Shown in pieces: positions 25,449-34,384 of a stretch of 64,000 nt of DNA. The position numbers and the translations under genes were made by a program. The DNA lies in assembly GCA_007693505.1 (NCBI GenBank), contig REDL01000080.1, positions 43,629 through 107,628 of the forward strand, in the 5' to 3' direction. Below the pieces are notes generated by a model. It did no database searches. It was not told the origin of the DNA and was given only the letters and a program-made list of their open reading frames with translations. The number at the start of each line of letters is the position of its first letter. Position 1 is the first letter of the stretch. This DNA is from Desulfovibrionales bacterium (lineage in GTDB: Bacteria; Desulfobacterota; Desulfovibrionia; Desulfovibrionales; Desulfonatronaceae).

Positions 25449-27224
25449 CTAATGATCCACGGCCGCACCTGCACCACGCGGGGAGCGGATGGATTCCACG
25501 AGATCCTGGATCTCCTGGGGCGGGGCCTTGGTCATGGAGGAAACCACGAAGGCCACGAGGAAGTTCAGGACCATGCCCACGGTGCCGATGCCTTCGGCGG
25601 TGATGCCGAAGAACCAGGGGTCCACGCCGAAGAAGCGGGTCTGGATGATGTAGAACATGGTGAACCCGATGCCCGCGGTCATACCGGCGATGGCCCCTTC
25701 CTTGTTCATCCGCTTGGAGAAGATGCCCAGGATGATCACCGGGAAGAAGGACGAGGCGGCCAGGCCAAAGGCGAAGGCCACGATCTGGGCCACGAACCCT
25801 GGTGGATTGATCCCGAAGTACCCGGCGATGATCACGGCCACGCCGATCATGATCCGGCTGACCAGCATCCGTTGCTTTTCCGTGGCTTGGCGGTTGATCA
25901 TCCGGTAATACAGGTCATGGGACACCGAGGACGAAATGACGATCAACAGCCCTGAGGCCGTGGACAGGGCCGCGGCCAAACCGCCGGCCGCCACCAGGGC
26001 AATGACCCAGTTCGGCAGATTGGCGATCTCCGGATTGGCCAGCACAATGATGTCCCGGTCGATATACAGCTCATTGGCGTTATCCGTTGGCTCATTGGCC
26101 ACCAACCGCTGCCCGTGCTCCCCGGTCTCTCCGGTGAACCGTGGAATACCGGAAAAAGGCGCACCGGCCCGAAACTGCATGATCCCGTCATCATTTTTGT
26201 CCACCCAGGCCACCAGCCCGGTCTGCTCCCAGTTGGTGAACCAGCTCGGGGCCTCGGCATAGGGCTGCTCATTCAGGCTGTCGATAATGTTGTACCGGGC
26301 AAAGGCGGCCACAGCCGGGGCGGTGGTGTACAGGATGGCGATGAACAGCAGGGCATAGCCCGCGCTGATCCGGGCGGCCTTCACGCTGGGCACGGTGTAG
26401 AAGCGGATGATCACGTGGGGCAATCCTGCCGTGCCGACCATCAGGGCCATGGTGATGCAGATCACCGAAAGCATATTCATGTTCCCCGGGCCAAAGGCCG
26501 AGGTATACTCACGAAAGCCCAGGTCCGTGGCGATGTTGTCCAGGGCCGTGAGCAGGTACTGCCCGGCGTATTGGCCCTCGGCGATGGTCGAGCCGAAGCC
26601 CAATTGCGGAATGGGATTGCCCGTGACCTTTATTGACAAGGACACGGCGGTGATCACGAAGGCCGTGATCAAGACGCAGTACTGGGCCACCTGGGTCCAG
26701 GTAATGCCTTTCATTCCGCCCAGGGCCGCGTAGAAAAACACGATGGCCATGCCGATGAATACGCCCGTATTCACGTCCACTTCCAGAAACCGACTGAACA
26801 CGATGCCCACTCCGCGCATCTGGCCGACCACGTAGGTGATGGAGACAAAGATGGCGCAGATCAGGGCCACCAACCGGGCCGTGCTGGAATAGTAGCGATC
26901 ACCCACAAAATCCGGCACGGTGAACTTGCCGAACTTGCGCAAATACGGGGCCAGGAGCAAAGCCAGGAGCACATAGCCGCCGGTCCAGCCCATCAGGTAC
27001 ACGGCACCGGTGTATCCCAGAAAAGAAATCATTCCGGCCATGGAAATGAACGAGGCCGCGCTCATCCAGTCCGCGGCCGTGGCCAGGCCGTTGGCCAGGG
27101 GCGGCACCCCGCCGCCGGCCACGTAAAACCCCTTGGTATCCTGCACGCGGCAACGCCAGGCAATGCCTAAATACAATCCGAATGTTATGAAGACCATGAT
27201 ATAGGTCCAGGCTAAGATCGACAT
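25449..27224 (-). CDS. Sodium:solute symporter, ActP/VC2705-like large subunit
   Basis: 591 residues and about 13 membrane segments. GFYVAGGGVPPLANGLATAADWMSAASF (in parts: VAGGGVPPLANG, ATAADWMSAASF) is the signature of the acetate-type SSS transporters, with sodium-binding serines. A soluble loop around 330-400 is typical of the VC2705 subfamily. The conserved C-terminal tail RSPRGAGAAVDH is duplicated upstream at 24447. Start ATG 27224 has GAGGAG; an alternative at 27248 is unsupported. It is encoded directly after the DUF4212 small subunit. The substrate is probably acetate or another short-chain carboxylate, not proven. Confidence 0.88.
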   Translation of the reverse strand: MSILAWTYIMVFITFGLYLGIAWRCRVQDTKGFYVAGGGVPPLANGLATAADWMSAASFISMAGMISFLGYTGAVYLMGWTGGYVLLALLLAPYLRKFGKFTVPDFVGDRYYSSTARLVALICAIFVSITYVVGQMRGVGIVFSRFLEVDVNTGVFIGMAIVFFYAALGGMKGITWTQVAQYCVLITAFVITAVSLSIKVTGNPIPQLGFGSTIAEGQYAGQYLLTALDNIATDLGFREYTSAFGPGNMNMLSVICITMALMVGTAGLPHVIIRFYTVPSVKAARISAGYALLFIAILYTTAPAVAAFARYNIIDSLNEQPYAEAPSWFTNWEQTGLVAWVDKNDDGIMQFRAGAPFSGIPRFTGETGEHGQRLVANEPTDNANELYIDRDIIVLANPEIANLPNWVIALVAAGGLAAALSTASGLLIVISSSVSHDLYYRMINRQATEKQRMLVSRIMIGVAVIIAGYFGINPPGFVAQIVAFAFGLAASSFFPVIILGIFSKRMNKEGAIAGMTAGIGFTMFYIIQTRFFGVDPWFFGITAEGIGTVGMVLNFLVAFVVSSMTKAPPQEIQDLVESIRSPRGAGAAVDH

Positions 27225-27297
27225 GGGATGCTCCTCGTGTTCGTCCATGACCCATGGGTTAACGCCGGATCATGAACATGAATGCCAATGAATACCG

Positions 27298-27549
27298 CTA
27301 CTCTTGGACGTCGTATTCCCTGTCCATCTTGTTCATCAGGTAACAGTAAACAAAAATCAGGACGACGAAGACATAGATTGATCCCTGCTGGGCAAACCAG
27401 AAGCCCAGCGGAAACCCACCCAGGCTGAAATTGTTCAGCGGGTTCACCAGAAGTATCCCGAATACGAAGCCGACAACGGCCCAAATCCCCAGAAGAATGG
27501 CGATCAATCGCAAGTTCTTCCCCCAGTACTCATCCATTCGTGTCTTCAT
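27298..27549 (-). CDS. DUF4212 symporter small subunit
   Basis: 83 residues with two membrane helices (about 13-35 and 49-70) and the family pattern YWGKNLRLI, NPLNNFSLGGFPLGFWFAQQGS. DUF4212 proteins always precede VC2705-type symporters and are considered a small partner subunit. ATG 27549 follows a strong GGGAGGGG. The large subunit starts 74 nt downstream. Confidence 0.9.
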   Translation of the reverse strand: MKTRMDEYWGKNLRLIAILLGIWAVVGFVFGILLVNPLNNFSLGGFPLGFWFAQQGSIYVFVVLIFVYCYLMNKMDREYDVQE

Positions 27550-27716
27550 GTTCCCCTCCCAAGGATTCAGGTTGTCTATTTGAAACTGCTTAAGGCGGAC
27601 CCTATTGTCCGCCCCTTTGCAGGGTACCGGCATGTTTTTGGGTTCACTGGGTTTGTAAGGGGTTGTTGGGGGGGGTGTGGGGTTCACTTTCGCACGGCTC
27701 CCCACTCCCCACTTTT

Positions 27717-28460
27717 CTAGACCCAACGCCAACTTCGCCCAGCCAGAAACAAATCCCGCAATGTCTTGATCTTTCCCCCGTGCAGCTTGTGCACGAAAAA
27801 TAGAAACAGGTAGGCGGTTTGCAGGGCATCCTGCAGGGCGTTGTGCTCGTCGAACAGGGGGAGGCCGTATTCCCTGCTCAGGTCCGGTAATGTGTAGGAA
27901 ACATTCAGATTATAGCGGTCGTAGTAGTTCTCCCACTGGGATTCCTTATACAGCATGGCTAGGCGCATGGTGTCCAAGCAGGGATTGCGCATGATTCCAC
28001 CCATGTGCTTTTTAAGAGCCCGGTTCATGAACCCGATATCCAGGCCGATGTTGTGGCCCACCAGAAGCGCCTGCCCACAGAACTCCACGAAATCCGGCAA
28101 GACGCTTTCAATTCTTGGCGCGTCATCCGCTTGGCCAGGCGTTATCCGGTGGATCAGCGTGCTGCTTTTCGGGACGCATTGATCCGGATGGATGCAGGTA
28201 TAGAAACACTGCTGCAGATCAATGCGCAGATCCTTGATGCGCACCGCGCCGATGGAGACGACCTCATCCCGGCGTTCGTTCAATCCCGTCAATTCCGTGT
28301 CAAAGACCACGAACTCATACTCAGCCAGAGGCCTGTCCTGGCTGAAGGCGGCAAAGTACGCCCGGTTGGCCTTGAGCAAGGGATGCTCTTCTTGTCGTCG
28401 CCAGGGAAGCCCAGGCAGCCAGGAAAAAAGGTCTTGCAATGGTGAAGTCATGGTCAACAT
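27717..28460 (-). CDS. DEDDh 3'-5' exonuclease (DNA polymerase III epsilon-like)
   Basis: 247 residues. The exonuclease motifs are complete: ExoI FDTELTG (Asp and Glu near 54-56), ExoII HNIGLDIGF (near 137-145) and ExoIII-epsilon HNALQDALQTA (near 209-219). It is not a replicative epsilon subunit by context: it sits between a DUF294 cNMP/CBS protein and the symporter subunits. This grouping recurs in many proteobacteria and the role of the exonuclease there is unknown. ATG 28460 and ATG 28451 are both possible starts; neither has a clear ribosome site. Confidence 0.82.
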   Translation of the reverse strand: MLTMTSPLQDLFSWLPGLPWRRQEEHPLLKANRAYFAAFSQDRPLAEYEFVVFDTELTGLNERRDEVVSIGAVRIKDLRIDLQQCFYTCIHPDQCVPKSSTLIHRITPGQADDAPRIESVLPDFVEFCGQALLVGHNIGLDIGFMNRALKKHMGGIMRNPCLDTMRLAMLYKESQWENYYDRYNLNVSYTLPDLSREYGLPLFDEHNALQDALQTAYLFLFFVHKLHGGKIKTLRDLFLAGRSWRWV

Positions 28461-28475
28461 GGCAGTCGATGGCGG

Positions 28476-30410
28476 CTAAACATTGAGCATGAACGCTGAC
28501 TTCAAGAAATTCTGCAAGTTGCTGATTACCGAAAACGCCCCTTTCAGGGTCTGTTTTTCCAAATCGGACAACTCCGCGGGGTTGACGTAATTATTCGGAA
28601 TACTCCCCCCTTCCATCAGTTTCAGTTGGTGAACCAGCCGAAGTTGCATCAAAAACTCGTAGGCCTCCCGGGCCTTGCGGTAGAGCTCCATGGGGATATG
28701 CCCACCATCCGCCACGGCCTGGAGTCGCCGCAATGTGTTCGTTTCCTGGCTGCCGTGACGCAGGGCCATCAGCCGGGCGAAATCCCAAAAGGGCACCAAC
28801 CCTCTGGCCTTGAGGTCCAGGCGATTCCTGTGCTCTCCGTCACGCTCGACAATGAAATTGCGAAAAAACGAGAGCGGCGGGCGAGACGTAAAGCAATCCT
28901 GGGCCAGATGGCGAAAAAACAGTTCCTTTCCATGCAATGTCTTTGTCAGGTGATCCCGCAGCTTTTCGGCCAGAGTCTTGTCCCCATACCCAGGGCGAAA
29001 ATCGAAAAAGATCGTGGAATGCAGAACTTCCTGGGGCTCGGGAACGGTGACCCAGCGATCGAAATTGGCGCGCCAGCCTGAGTAAGGTAAACGCCATGTG
29101 GGGTTGGAGGCCATGATGTCTCCCTGACAACGGGGAAAGCCGCACAGAACCAAGTGTTCAATGGCTTCTTCCGCAAATTTGGCAAAGTACGTCTCGGCTC
29201 GTTCCGCCTCCTGGTCGTCTCGGGGATCAGCATAAATCAATGCGTTGTCCTGGTCGGTACGAAAAGTCTGCTCTTTGCGACCCTCGCTCCCCATAAGCAT
29301 CCAGCAGAAGGGAACCGGTGGCGGGCCGAGCTGTTCCTGCAGCAAGGTCAGGAGGCGATCCAGGATGAGATCATTGAGCACCGTGATCACCCGGGTGATA
29401 TTGTTGGCCTTGCCGCCTTCCTCGATCAGTGGCCGAACCACCTGAGGAACCTGCCTGGAAACCTCATGCACGCCTTCAAAACTCCGCTGGGCCAGGATTT
29501 CCCGAAACAGATACAGCGGGGACTGGCCCTGCAGGACCATGATGTCGTGGCTGGTGATCACGCCAATGATCTTGCCGCCGTCCTCCACGGCCAGGTGGTG
29601 AATCTGGTGGGTCATCATGGCCAGCAGGGCGTCGAAGCAGACAGCGTCCGCGGGGATGGTCCGCACTGGGGAGGTCATGATCTCCCGTACCGGAGTTTTG
29701 TACTCCAGCCCTTTGGCCACGACCTTGGAGCGCAAATCCTTGTCCGTGATAATTCCCCGGACCACCCCCTTGGCGTCTTCCACCAGCAGCGAGCCGATTC
29801 GCAACCGGGCCATGTATTCCGCGGCTTTTTGCACGGAATACGTTCCAGGAGTTGCTTCCACGTCGCGCTTGATCATGTCCGCCACCTGAACGCTGAACAG
29901 GATCAGGGATCCCTCACCCTTGGGCGTCAGCCGCTGCCTCCGCAACTCGGAAAACGATTTGTGGATATAATTTTCGGAAAAAGATTTCAGATAGTATTGA
30001 GCCAGACGGGGATCGTTCTGAACCAGTTCCAGAAAGGTCTGCTTGTTCAGGAGAAAACAAAAGGTATCTTCCACCGCTTCCACGGTCATACTGGCCTTGG
30101 CCCCCCGAATAGCCCCCAAGGCGCCAAAAACCCCACCCTCTCCGCGAAAATCCTTCAGCGTGATCTCACCGGATTCATCCTGAAGATAGAGTTTGACTCC
30201 TCCCTTCTGGATCAGGTGAATATGGGAGATATCCGAGACACCCTGAGTCAGGATGATGCTGCCCTTGGTGAAAAAATCCAGGACCGCGTCCTTGGCCAGG
30301 TCTTCCAGAGCCTGCTGGGGCAATTCATTGAACGGCAACGTACGCCGAAGAAAATCCAGGACAACCCCGGAGTCCAGCGTATGAATGGAGGGCGCTTTCT
30401 TGGCAAACAT
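28476..30410 (-). CDS. cNMP-binding/CBS/DUF294 nucleotidyltransferase-like protein
   Basis: 644 residues, multidomain. A cyclic-nucleotide-binding fold (about 20-140; GSIILTQGVSDISHIHLIQKGGVKL region) is followed by two CBS domains (about 185-300; GSLLVEDAKGVVRGIITDKDLR in parts, PVREIMTSPV, GVITSHDI). Next comes a DUF294 nucleotidyltransferase-like domain with GSEGRKEQTFRTDQDNAL (about 381-398) and a helical DUF294 C-terminal domain. It resembles GlnD-type sensors. Its fixed association with DUF4212/VC2705 symporters suggests that it senses adenine nucleotides or cAMP to control uptake. That link is inferred. Confidence 0.85.
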   Translation of the reverse strand: MFAKKAPSIHTLDSGVVLDFLRRTLPFNELPQQALEDLAKDAVLDFFTKGSIILTQGVSDISHIHLIQKGGVKLYLQDESGEITLKDFRGEGGVFGALGAIRGAKASMTVEAVEDTFCFLLNKQTFLELVQNDPRLAQYYLKSFSENYIHKSFSELRRQRLTPKGEGSLILFSVQVADMIKRDVEATPGTYSVQKAAEYMARLRIGSLLVEDAKGVVRGIITDKDLRSKVVAKGLEYKTPVREIMTSPVRTIPADAVCFDALLAMMTHQIHHLAVEDGGKIIGVITSHDIMVLQGQSPLYLFREILAQRSFEGVHEVSRQVPQVVRPLIEEGGKANNITRVITVLNDLILDRLLTLLQEQLGPPPVPFCWMLMGSEGRKEQTFRTDQDNALIYADPRDDQEAERAETYFAKFAEEAIEHLVLCGFPRCQGDIMASNPTWRLPYSGWRANFDRWVTVPEPQEVLHSTIFFDFRPGYGDKTLAEKLRDHLTKTLHGKELFFRHLAQDCFTSRPPLSFFRNFIVERDGEHRNRLDLKARGLVPFWDFARLMALRHGSQETNTLRRLQAVADGGHIPMELYRKAREAYEFLMQLRLVHQLKLMEGGSIPNNYVNPAELSDLEKQTLKGAFSVISNLQNFLKSAFMLNV

Positions 30411-30883
30411 CTGATTCTCCCTATGGTGTCCTGGTATTTTTGCTCAGCTTGGGGAGATTTTCACATAACGTTGGTTTGTATGCGTGTCTTTCTTTGGAGA
30501 CTATGGAATACCGGCTGAATTTCTGCCGAGCACCCCTTATTTGGTCAGCGGCAGATTTCCTCGGTTGGCCAGAATTCCCCTTTCTTTCCAGAATATCCTG
30601 AAGTGTGGCCACGCCACTGACCCGACAATATCGTCCTTTCATGTGACCATGTCATTTTCAGCGGCATTGGCATCCCCAGATCACCGGACAAGGGATCACC
30701 GAACAAAAGGTCACCGGGCAAGTTGCCCCTGCCAGTGAAACATGGCAGATTCCCAATGCCGCTCGTCCCTTGAGCCAAACCGTTGATGGCCGCCACGTGC
30801 TCTGAAAACAGAGGAAATACGTCCCAGGTTCACCGACAGGCCCCACAAGACCCTCCAACCATGCCGTGATTACCGGACTGCCC
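30411..30883. other. Divergent intergenic region with a 15-bp triple repeat
   Basis: About 470 bases between the DUF294 gene (minus) and cvpA (plus). It must hold both promoters. The only structured element I see is three tandem 15-bp units at 30679-30723 (GATCACCGGACAAGG and two variants). No ORF here has coding character. Confidence 0.5.
30679..30723. repeat. Three tandem 15-bp units
   Basis: GATCACCGGACAAGG, GATCACCGAACAAAA and GGTCACCGGGCAAGT lie head to tail without gaps, sharing the core TCACCG(g/a)(a/g)CAA. Iterons of this size could be protein-binding sites upstream of cvpA-mazG. Confidence 0.6.
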
Positions 30884-31465
30884 ATGCCCATAGCCGATTT
30901 GAATACCCTGGACATCCTGATTCTGGTCATCCTTGGATTCACCCTGGTCCGCGGTCTTTTTCGCGGGTTTATCGGTGAAATATCCTCCATCGCCGGCCTG
31001 ATTGCAGGTTTTTTTCTGGCCAACACGTACCACTCCATGCTTCTGCCCCTCATGGAGAGCATTTTCCCAGACCCTGGCATTGCCCAGTTGCTCAGTTACG
31101 CCCTGGTGTTCTGCACCGGGCTTGTGGGGGTGCTGATGGTTGCCGCTGTCTTGCGGCATCTTCTGCGGGTTGTTTTGCTGGGCTGGGTGGATCGTCTTGC
31201 CGGAGGAGTCATCGGACTGCTCAAGGGGGCGCTGCTCTGTATTCTCCTGGTTCTGCTCCTGACTACCTTTCTCTCGCCCCAGGCTGAAATTCTGAGCACA
31301 TCCCGGATGGCTCCCCAGATCAACCGGTTTTCAGCCATTCTGGCGGACCTGCTCCCTCCGGAGATGCGTCGGGAGTTTGAGGACAAAAGCCAGCCTCTGC
31401 GCCAATCCTGGCGGGAAAATGTTCAGGAACGATTATCCGGTGGCCAAGGAGGGCAGCAGCGATGA
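30884..31465 (+). CDS. cvpA: CvpA family membrane protein
   Basis: 193 residues with four hydrophobic segments. The opening LDILILVILGFTLVRGLFRGF matches the CvpA/colicin V production family, seen here as LDILILVILGF and RGLFRGFIGEISSIAG. The C-terminus is hydrophilic and cytoplasmic. Its role in bacteria is envelope maintenance, poorly defined. Start ATG 30884 is chosen because it directly precedes the first hydrophobic run; GTG 30866 is possible. It is translationally coupled to mazG by an ATGA overlap at 31462-31465. Confidence 0.82.
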   Translation: MPIADLNTLDILILVILGFTLVRGLFRGFIGEISSIAGLIAGFFLANTYHSMLLPLMESIFPDPGIAQLLSYALVFCTGLVGVLMVAAVLRHLLRVVLLGWVDRLAGGVIGLLKGALLCILLVLLLTTFLSPQAEILSTSRMAPQINRFSAILADLLPPEMRREFEDKSQPLRQSWRENVQERLSGGQGGQQR

Positions 31466-32265
31466 GTGGAGACAACGTGGCATTGTCCCGCTTACGCGGC
31501 GTGCTGGAACAACTGATCGGACAGCAAGGCTGTCCCTGGGACAAGGAGCAGACCCCAGGAACCCTGGCCGACTATCTGGTGGAGGAAGTCCACGAACTGG
31601 TGGACGCCATCCGCTCCAACAAACCGGATGACGTTTGCGAGGAATTGGGTGATGTCTGGTTTTTGTTGCTCTTTGTAACCCGTCTGATGGAAGGCGACGG
31701 TCACTTCACCCTGGAAGACGTCCTGCTTCAGGCCGCGGCCAAGATGGTCCGACGTCATCCTCATGTCTTTGCCGAGGCCACGTTCACGGATCAGGACGCA
31801 CTCTGGGCCAACTGGGAAACAGAAAAAAAGAAGGAAAAGGCCGATCGTGGCCCTTTTGAAGGCATTCCCACGGCCCTGCCGCCCCTGTTGCAGGCCTATC
31901 GCATCCACTCCAAGGCAGCCCGACTGGGCTTCACTTGGCAGGACACGCAAGGGGTGCGGGAACAGCTGGATCGGGAGTGGCAGGAATGGCAGGCTGCCCA
32001 GGCCGAGGCCGACCTCGGCGGACCAGTTGAAAAGGCCCTGGACGAATACGGCGACTACCTGTTCACCTTGGTGGAGCTTGGACGCCGTAACGGACTCAAG
32101 GCCAACGAGGCTTTGGACCGGGCCAACCGCAAGTTCTTAGGCCGCTTTGATCAACTCGCCCAATTAGCCGCGGCGAAAGGCATTGACCTGGAAGGGCTGG
32201 ATATGGATGGCTGGAACGCATTGTGGAACGAGGTGAAGCAGAGTCATGAATCAATCCAAAATTGA
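31462..32265 (+). CDS. mazG: Nucleoside triphosphate pyrophosphohydrolase MazG
   Basis: 267 residues, two tandem MazG modules. The first has the metal-binding EExxE...ExxD pattern: VEEVHELVDAI (about 33-43) and EELGDVWFLLL (about 53-63). GCPWDKEQTPGTLADYLVEE is the family opening, seen here as GCPWDKEQTPGTL. The second module, with KALDEYGDYLFTLVELGR, is also complete. It hydrolyses (d)NTPs to monophosphates as housekeeping. It overlaps cvpA (ATGA) at its start and a small downstream ORF by 20 bases at its end. Confidence 0.92.
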   Translation: MSGDNVALSRLRGVLEQLIGQQGCPWDKEQTPGTLADYLVEEVHELVDAIRSNKPDDVCEELGDVWFLLLFVTRLMEGDGHFTLEDVLLQAAAKMVRRHPHVFAEATFTDQDALWANWETEKKKEKADRGPFEGIPTALPPLLQAYRIHSKAARLGFTWQDTQGVREQLDREWQEWQAAQAEADLGGPVEKALDEYGDYLFTLVELGRRNGLKANEALDRANRKFLGRFDQLAQLAAAKGIDLEGLDMDGWNALWNEVKQSHESIQN

Positions 32266-32446
32266 CAAAATCCTCAGCCAGTGCGCCGAACTCTCTGTCG
32301 AGGAATTGGAACAGTTGGCCAAGGATCTCAAAAAACTCCTCTTCCGTTGCCGCGTTCAGGAAAAGATCAACCTGCGCCGCGAGGATGTGGCCCAGCGTCT
32401 CAGCGAGGCCATGGACCACCGGATGGACAAGACCGGCGTGGAATGA
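32246..32446 (+). CDS. Small acidic-basic helical protein of unknown function
   Basis: 66 residues starting ATG 32246, overlapping the mazG 3' end by 20 bases, with GAGGTGAAG upstream. The sequence (SKIDKILSQCAELSVEELEQ, then a Lys/Leu-rich stretch) is predicted all-helical and has coding-like composition. No family is recognised. Position suggests coupling to mazG. Confidence 0.5.
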   Translation: MNQSKIDKILSQCAELSVEELEQLAKDLKKLLFRCRVQEKINLRREDVAQRLSEAMDHRMDKTGVE

Positions 32447-32497
32447 GCGGCAATTTTCGGTCCTGCCTCAACGAACCGTACCCAAATACCGCTTTCG

Positions 32498-33238
32498 TCA
32501 GACCAGCCCTATTTCTTGAACAACCCGGAGAACCACATCCACTGGCGCCAAGCCCGCCGTGTTGATGAGCACGGCGTCATCCGCCGGTTTGAGCGGGGCG
32601 ATGGGGCGGTTGCGGTCCTGATCGTCGCGTTGGCGCAGATTGGCAACCAGGGCGTCCAGGTCTTCCTCGACGCCCATTTCCTTGAGTTGCAACCAGCGCC
32701 GCTTGGCCCGTTCCTCGGGTGTGGCTTCCAAAAAAAACTTGTACCTGGCCTGGGGGAAAACCACGCTGCCCATATCCCTTCCCTCGGCCACCAGGGACGT
32801 CCGAACGCCCAAAGAACGTTGGGCCTGCTTCAGGATATCCCGCACGACGCCGACCTTGGCCAGATTGGAAGCCCACATCCCAACCTCTTCACGCCGTATT
32901 TCCTCAGCCAGCGGCTCTCCATCCAGCAACAATTCCGTCTCACCGCCTCGCCCGCGCAGAGAGAATTCCAGATCAGCCAGACGCTCCCGGAGAGTCTCCC
33001 GGCCCATGTTCCAGCTGTGCCCTCCCAGGCGCAGGGCAACGGCTCGAAACATGGCTCCGCTGTCCAGATAGGCGATGCCCAATTCCGTGGCGACCATCCT
33101 GGCTACGGTGGTCTTGCCCGACCCGGCCGGGCCGTCCAGGGTGATGATCAACCGCTGTTCAACCAGCCGACCAGGAGCATTTTCCATGGACTGGCAAGGA
33201 TTCCGGTCAGGAATCGTTTCAGGCGAGTACTCAGCCAT
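32498..33238 (-). CDS. cmk: Cytidylate kinase
   Basis: 246 residues from ATG 33238. P-loop LDGPAGSGKTTVARMVA (about residues 33-49), followed by YLDSGAMFRAVAL, AEGRDMGSVVFPQARYKFFLEA and QRDDQDRNRPIAPL, are all conserved Cmk motifs. It phosphorylates CMP and dCMP. ATG 33238 overlaps the hisC stop by eight bases and has GAGG upstream. A second ATG at 33187 would give the more usual length of about 229 residues. The start is therefore uncertain, the function is not. Confidence 0.9.
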   Translation of the reverse strand: MAEYSPETIPDRNPCQSMENAPGRLVEQRLIITLDGPAGSGKTTVARMVATELGIAYLDSGAMFRAVALRLGGHSWNMGRETLRERLADLEFSLRGRGGETELLLDGEPLAEEIRREEVGMWASNLAKVGVVRDILKQAQRSLGVRTSLVAEGRDMGSVVFPQARYKFFLEATPEERAKRRWLQLKEMGVEEDLDALVANLRQRDDQDRNRPIAPLKPADDAVLINTAGLAPVDVVLRVVQEIGLV

Positions 33239-34340
33239 GAAGCAGGGCCTCAAGTTCCTGAACAAACACCTCATTCTCCTCTTCCGTGCCGATGGTCACC
33301 CGCAAATAGTCCTCCAAACCATAACTCTTTAGCGGCCGGATGATCACCCCGCGTTCCAGCAGATTTTGAAATATGTCCAGGCTGGATAAGACAGCATGGT
33401 CTGGCTTGAACAACAAAAAATTGGCCTGAGAAGCATAAACCCGACAACCGAGCCGGGTCAATTCCCGGGTCAGCCAAGCCCTCCCGACATGAACGCATTC
33501 CAGGGATGTCTGGAGGAAATGCCTGTCCCGCAAGGCGGCCTGCCCGGCAATTTCAGCGAGGATGTTCACGCTGAACGGTGGCTTGACCCGGATCAACGCG
33601 TCCGCAAGCCAGGGAGGCATGACTCCGTATCCCAAGCGCAGCCCTGCCAGACCATACAGCTTGGAAAACGTTCTTAGCACCACTACGTTGGGGAAATCGC
33701 TCAGCCGAGACATCAGGGAGTACTGGTCCATGGGGGAAGCGAAGTCCATGTAGGCCTCGTCGACCACCAGCAATGCCCGGGATGGAAGTTGCCGAGCGAC
33801 GCGTTCCAGCTCCTGAACCGGTGGCGCAAATCCCGTGGGATTGTCCGGGGTGGTCACGAAAACCAACGCGGTCTGCTCGGTGGCGGCTTGTAGCAGCCTG
33901 TTCCAGGGAAAGTGAAACTCCGCGTCCAAGGGGATGCTTCGGATTTCCACGCCGCTCAGCCTGGACAGCAGGCGATACATGCTGAAACTGGGTTCGAAAA
34001 TCAGGATGTGATCACGACCAGGCACGGCCGCGACCCGGATCAGCAGGTCGATGATCTCGTCCGATCCATTGCCGACCACGATCCATTCCTCCGGCACCCC
34101 CAAATGCGCCGCCAGAGCCGTCCGCAGGTCCGGGCTGCCCGAGCGGGGATACCGGAACACGCCGTCAGCGTGGTGCACCAGTTCCTGCCGGACCAGCGGC
34201 GAAACCCCCAAGGGGTTTTCGTTGCTGGCCAGCTTGATCACCCGCTGCAAATCGTATTTCGTTCGGATCTCATCAATGGAAAGCCCGGGAGTATAGGGGC
34301 TGAAGTCCTGGATTTCAGGACGGAGAAAAGATTGATTCAC
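33231..34340 (-). CDS. hisC: Histidinol-phosphate aminotransferase
   Basis: 369 residues of the PLP-dependent class I/II aminotransferases. KLASNENPLGVSP (about 31-43), NGSDEIIDLLIR, DNPTGFAPP, VVDEAYMDFA and RTFSKLYGLAGLRLGYG (Lys of the Schiff base) are all HisC hallmarks. It converts imidazole acetol phosphate and glutamate to histidinol phosphate. The start is taken as GTG 34340; the frame is open to 34460 but that part overlaps pilQ. It follows pilQ by 44 nt, a housekeeping gene at the tail of the pilus operon. Confidence 0.88.
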   Translation of the reverse strand: MNQSFLRPEIQDFSPYTPGLSIDEIRTKYDLQRVIKLASNENPLGVSPLVRQELVHHADGVFRYPRSGSPDLRTALAAHLGVPEEWIVVGNGSDEIIDLLIRVAAVPGRDHILIFEPSFSMYRLLSRLSGVEIRSIPLDAEFHFPWNRLLQAATEQTALVFVTTPDNPTGFAPPVQELERVARQLPSRALLVVDEAYMDFASPMDQYSLMSRLSDFPNVVVLRTFSKLYGLAGLRLGYGVMPPWLADALIRVKPPFSVNILAEIAGQAALRDRHFLQTSLECVHVGRAWLTRELTRLGCRVYASQANFLLFKPDHAVLSSLDIFQNLLERGVIIRPLKSYGLEDYLRVTIGTEEENEVFVQELEALLHG

Positions 34341-34384
34341 AGCACACACCCTGCCGACAAGCTGATAGTCTTGGCCACTCCAAT

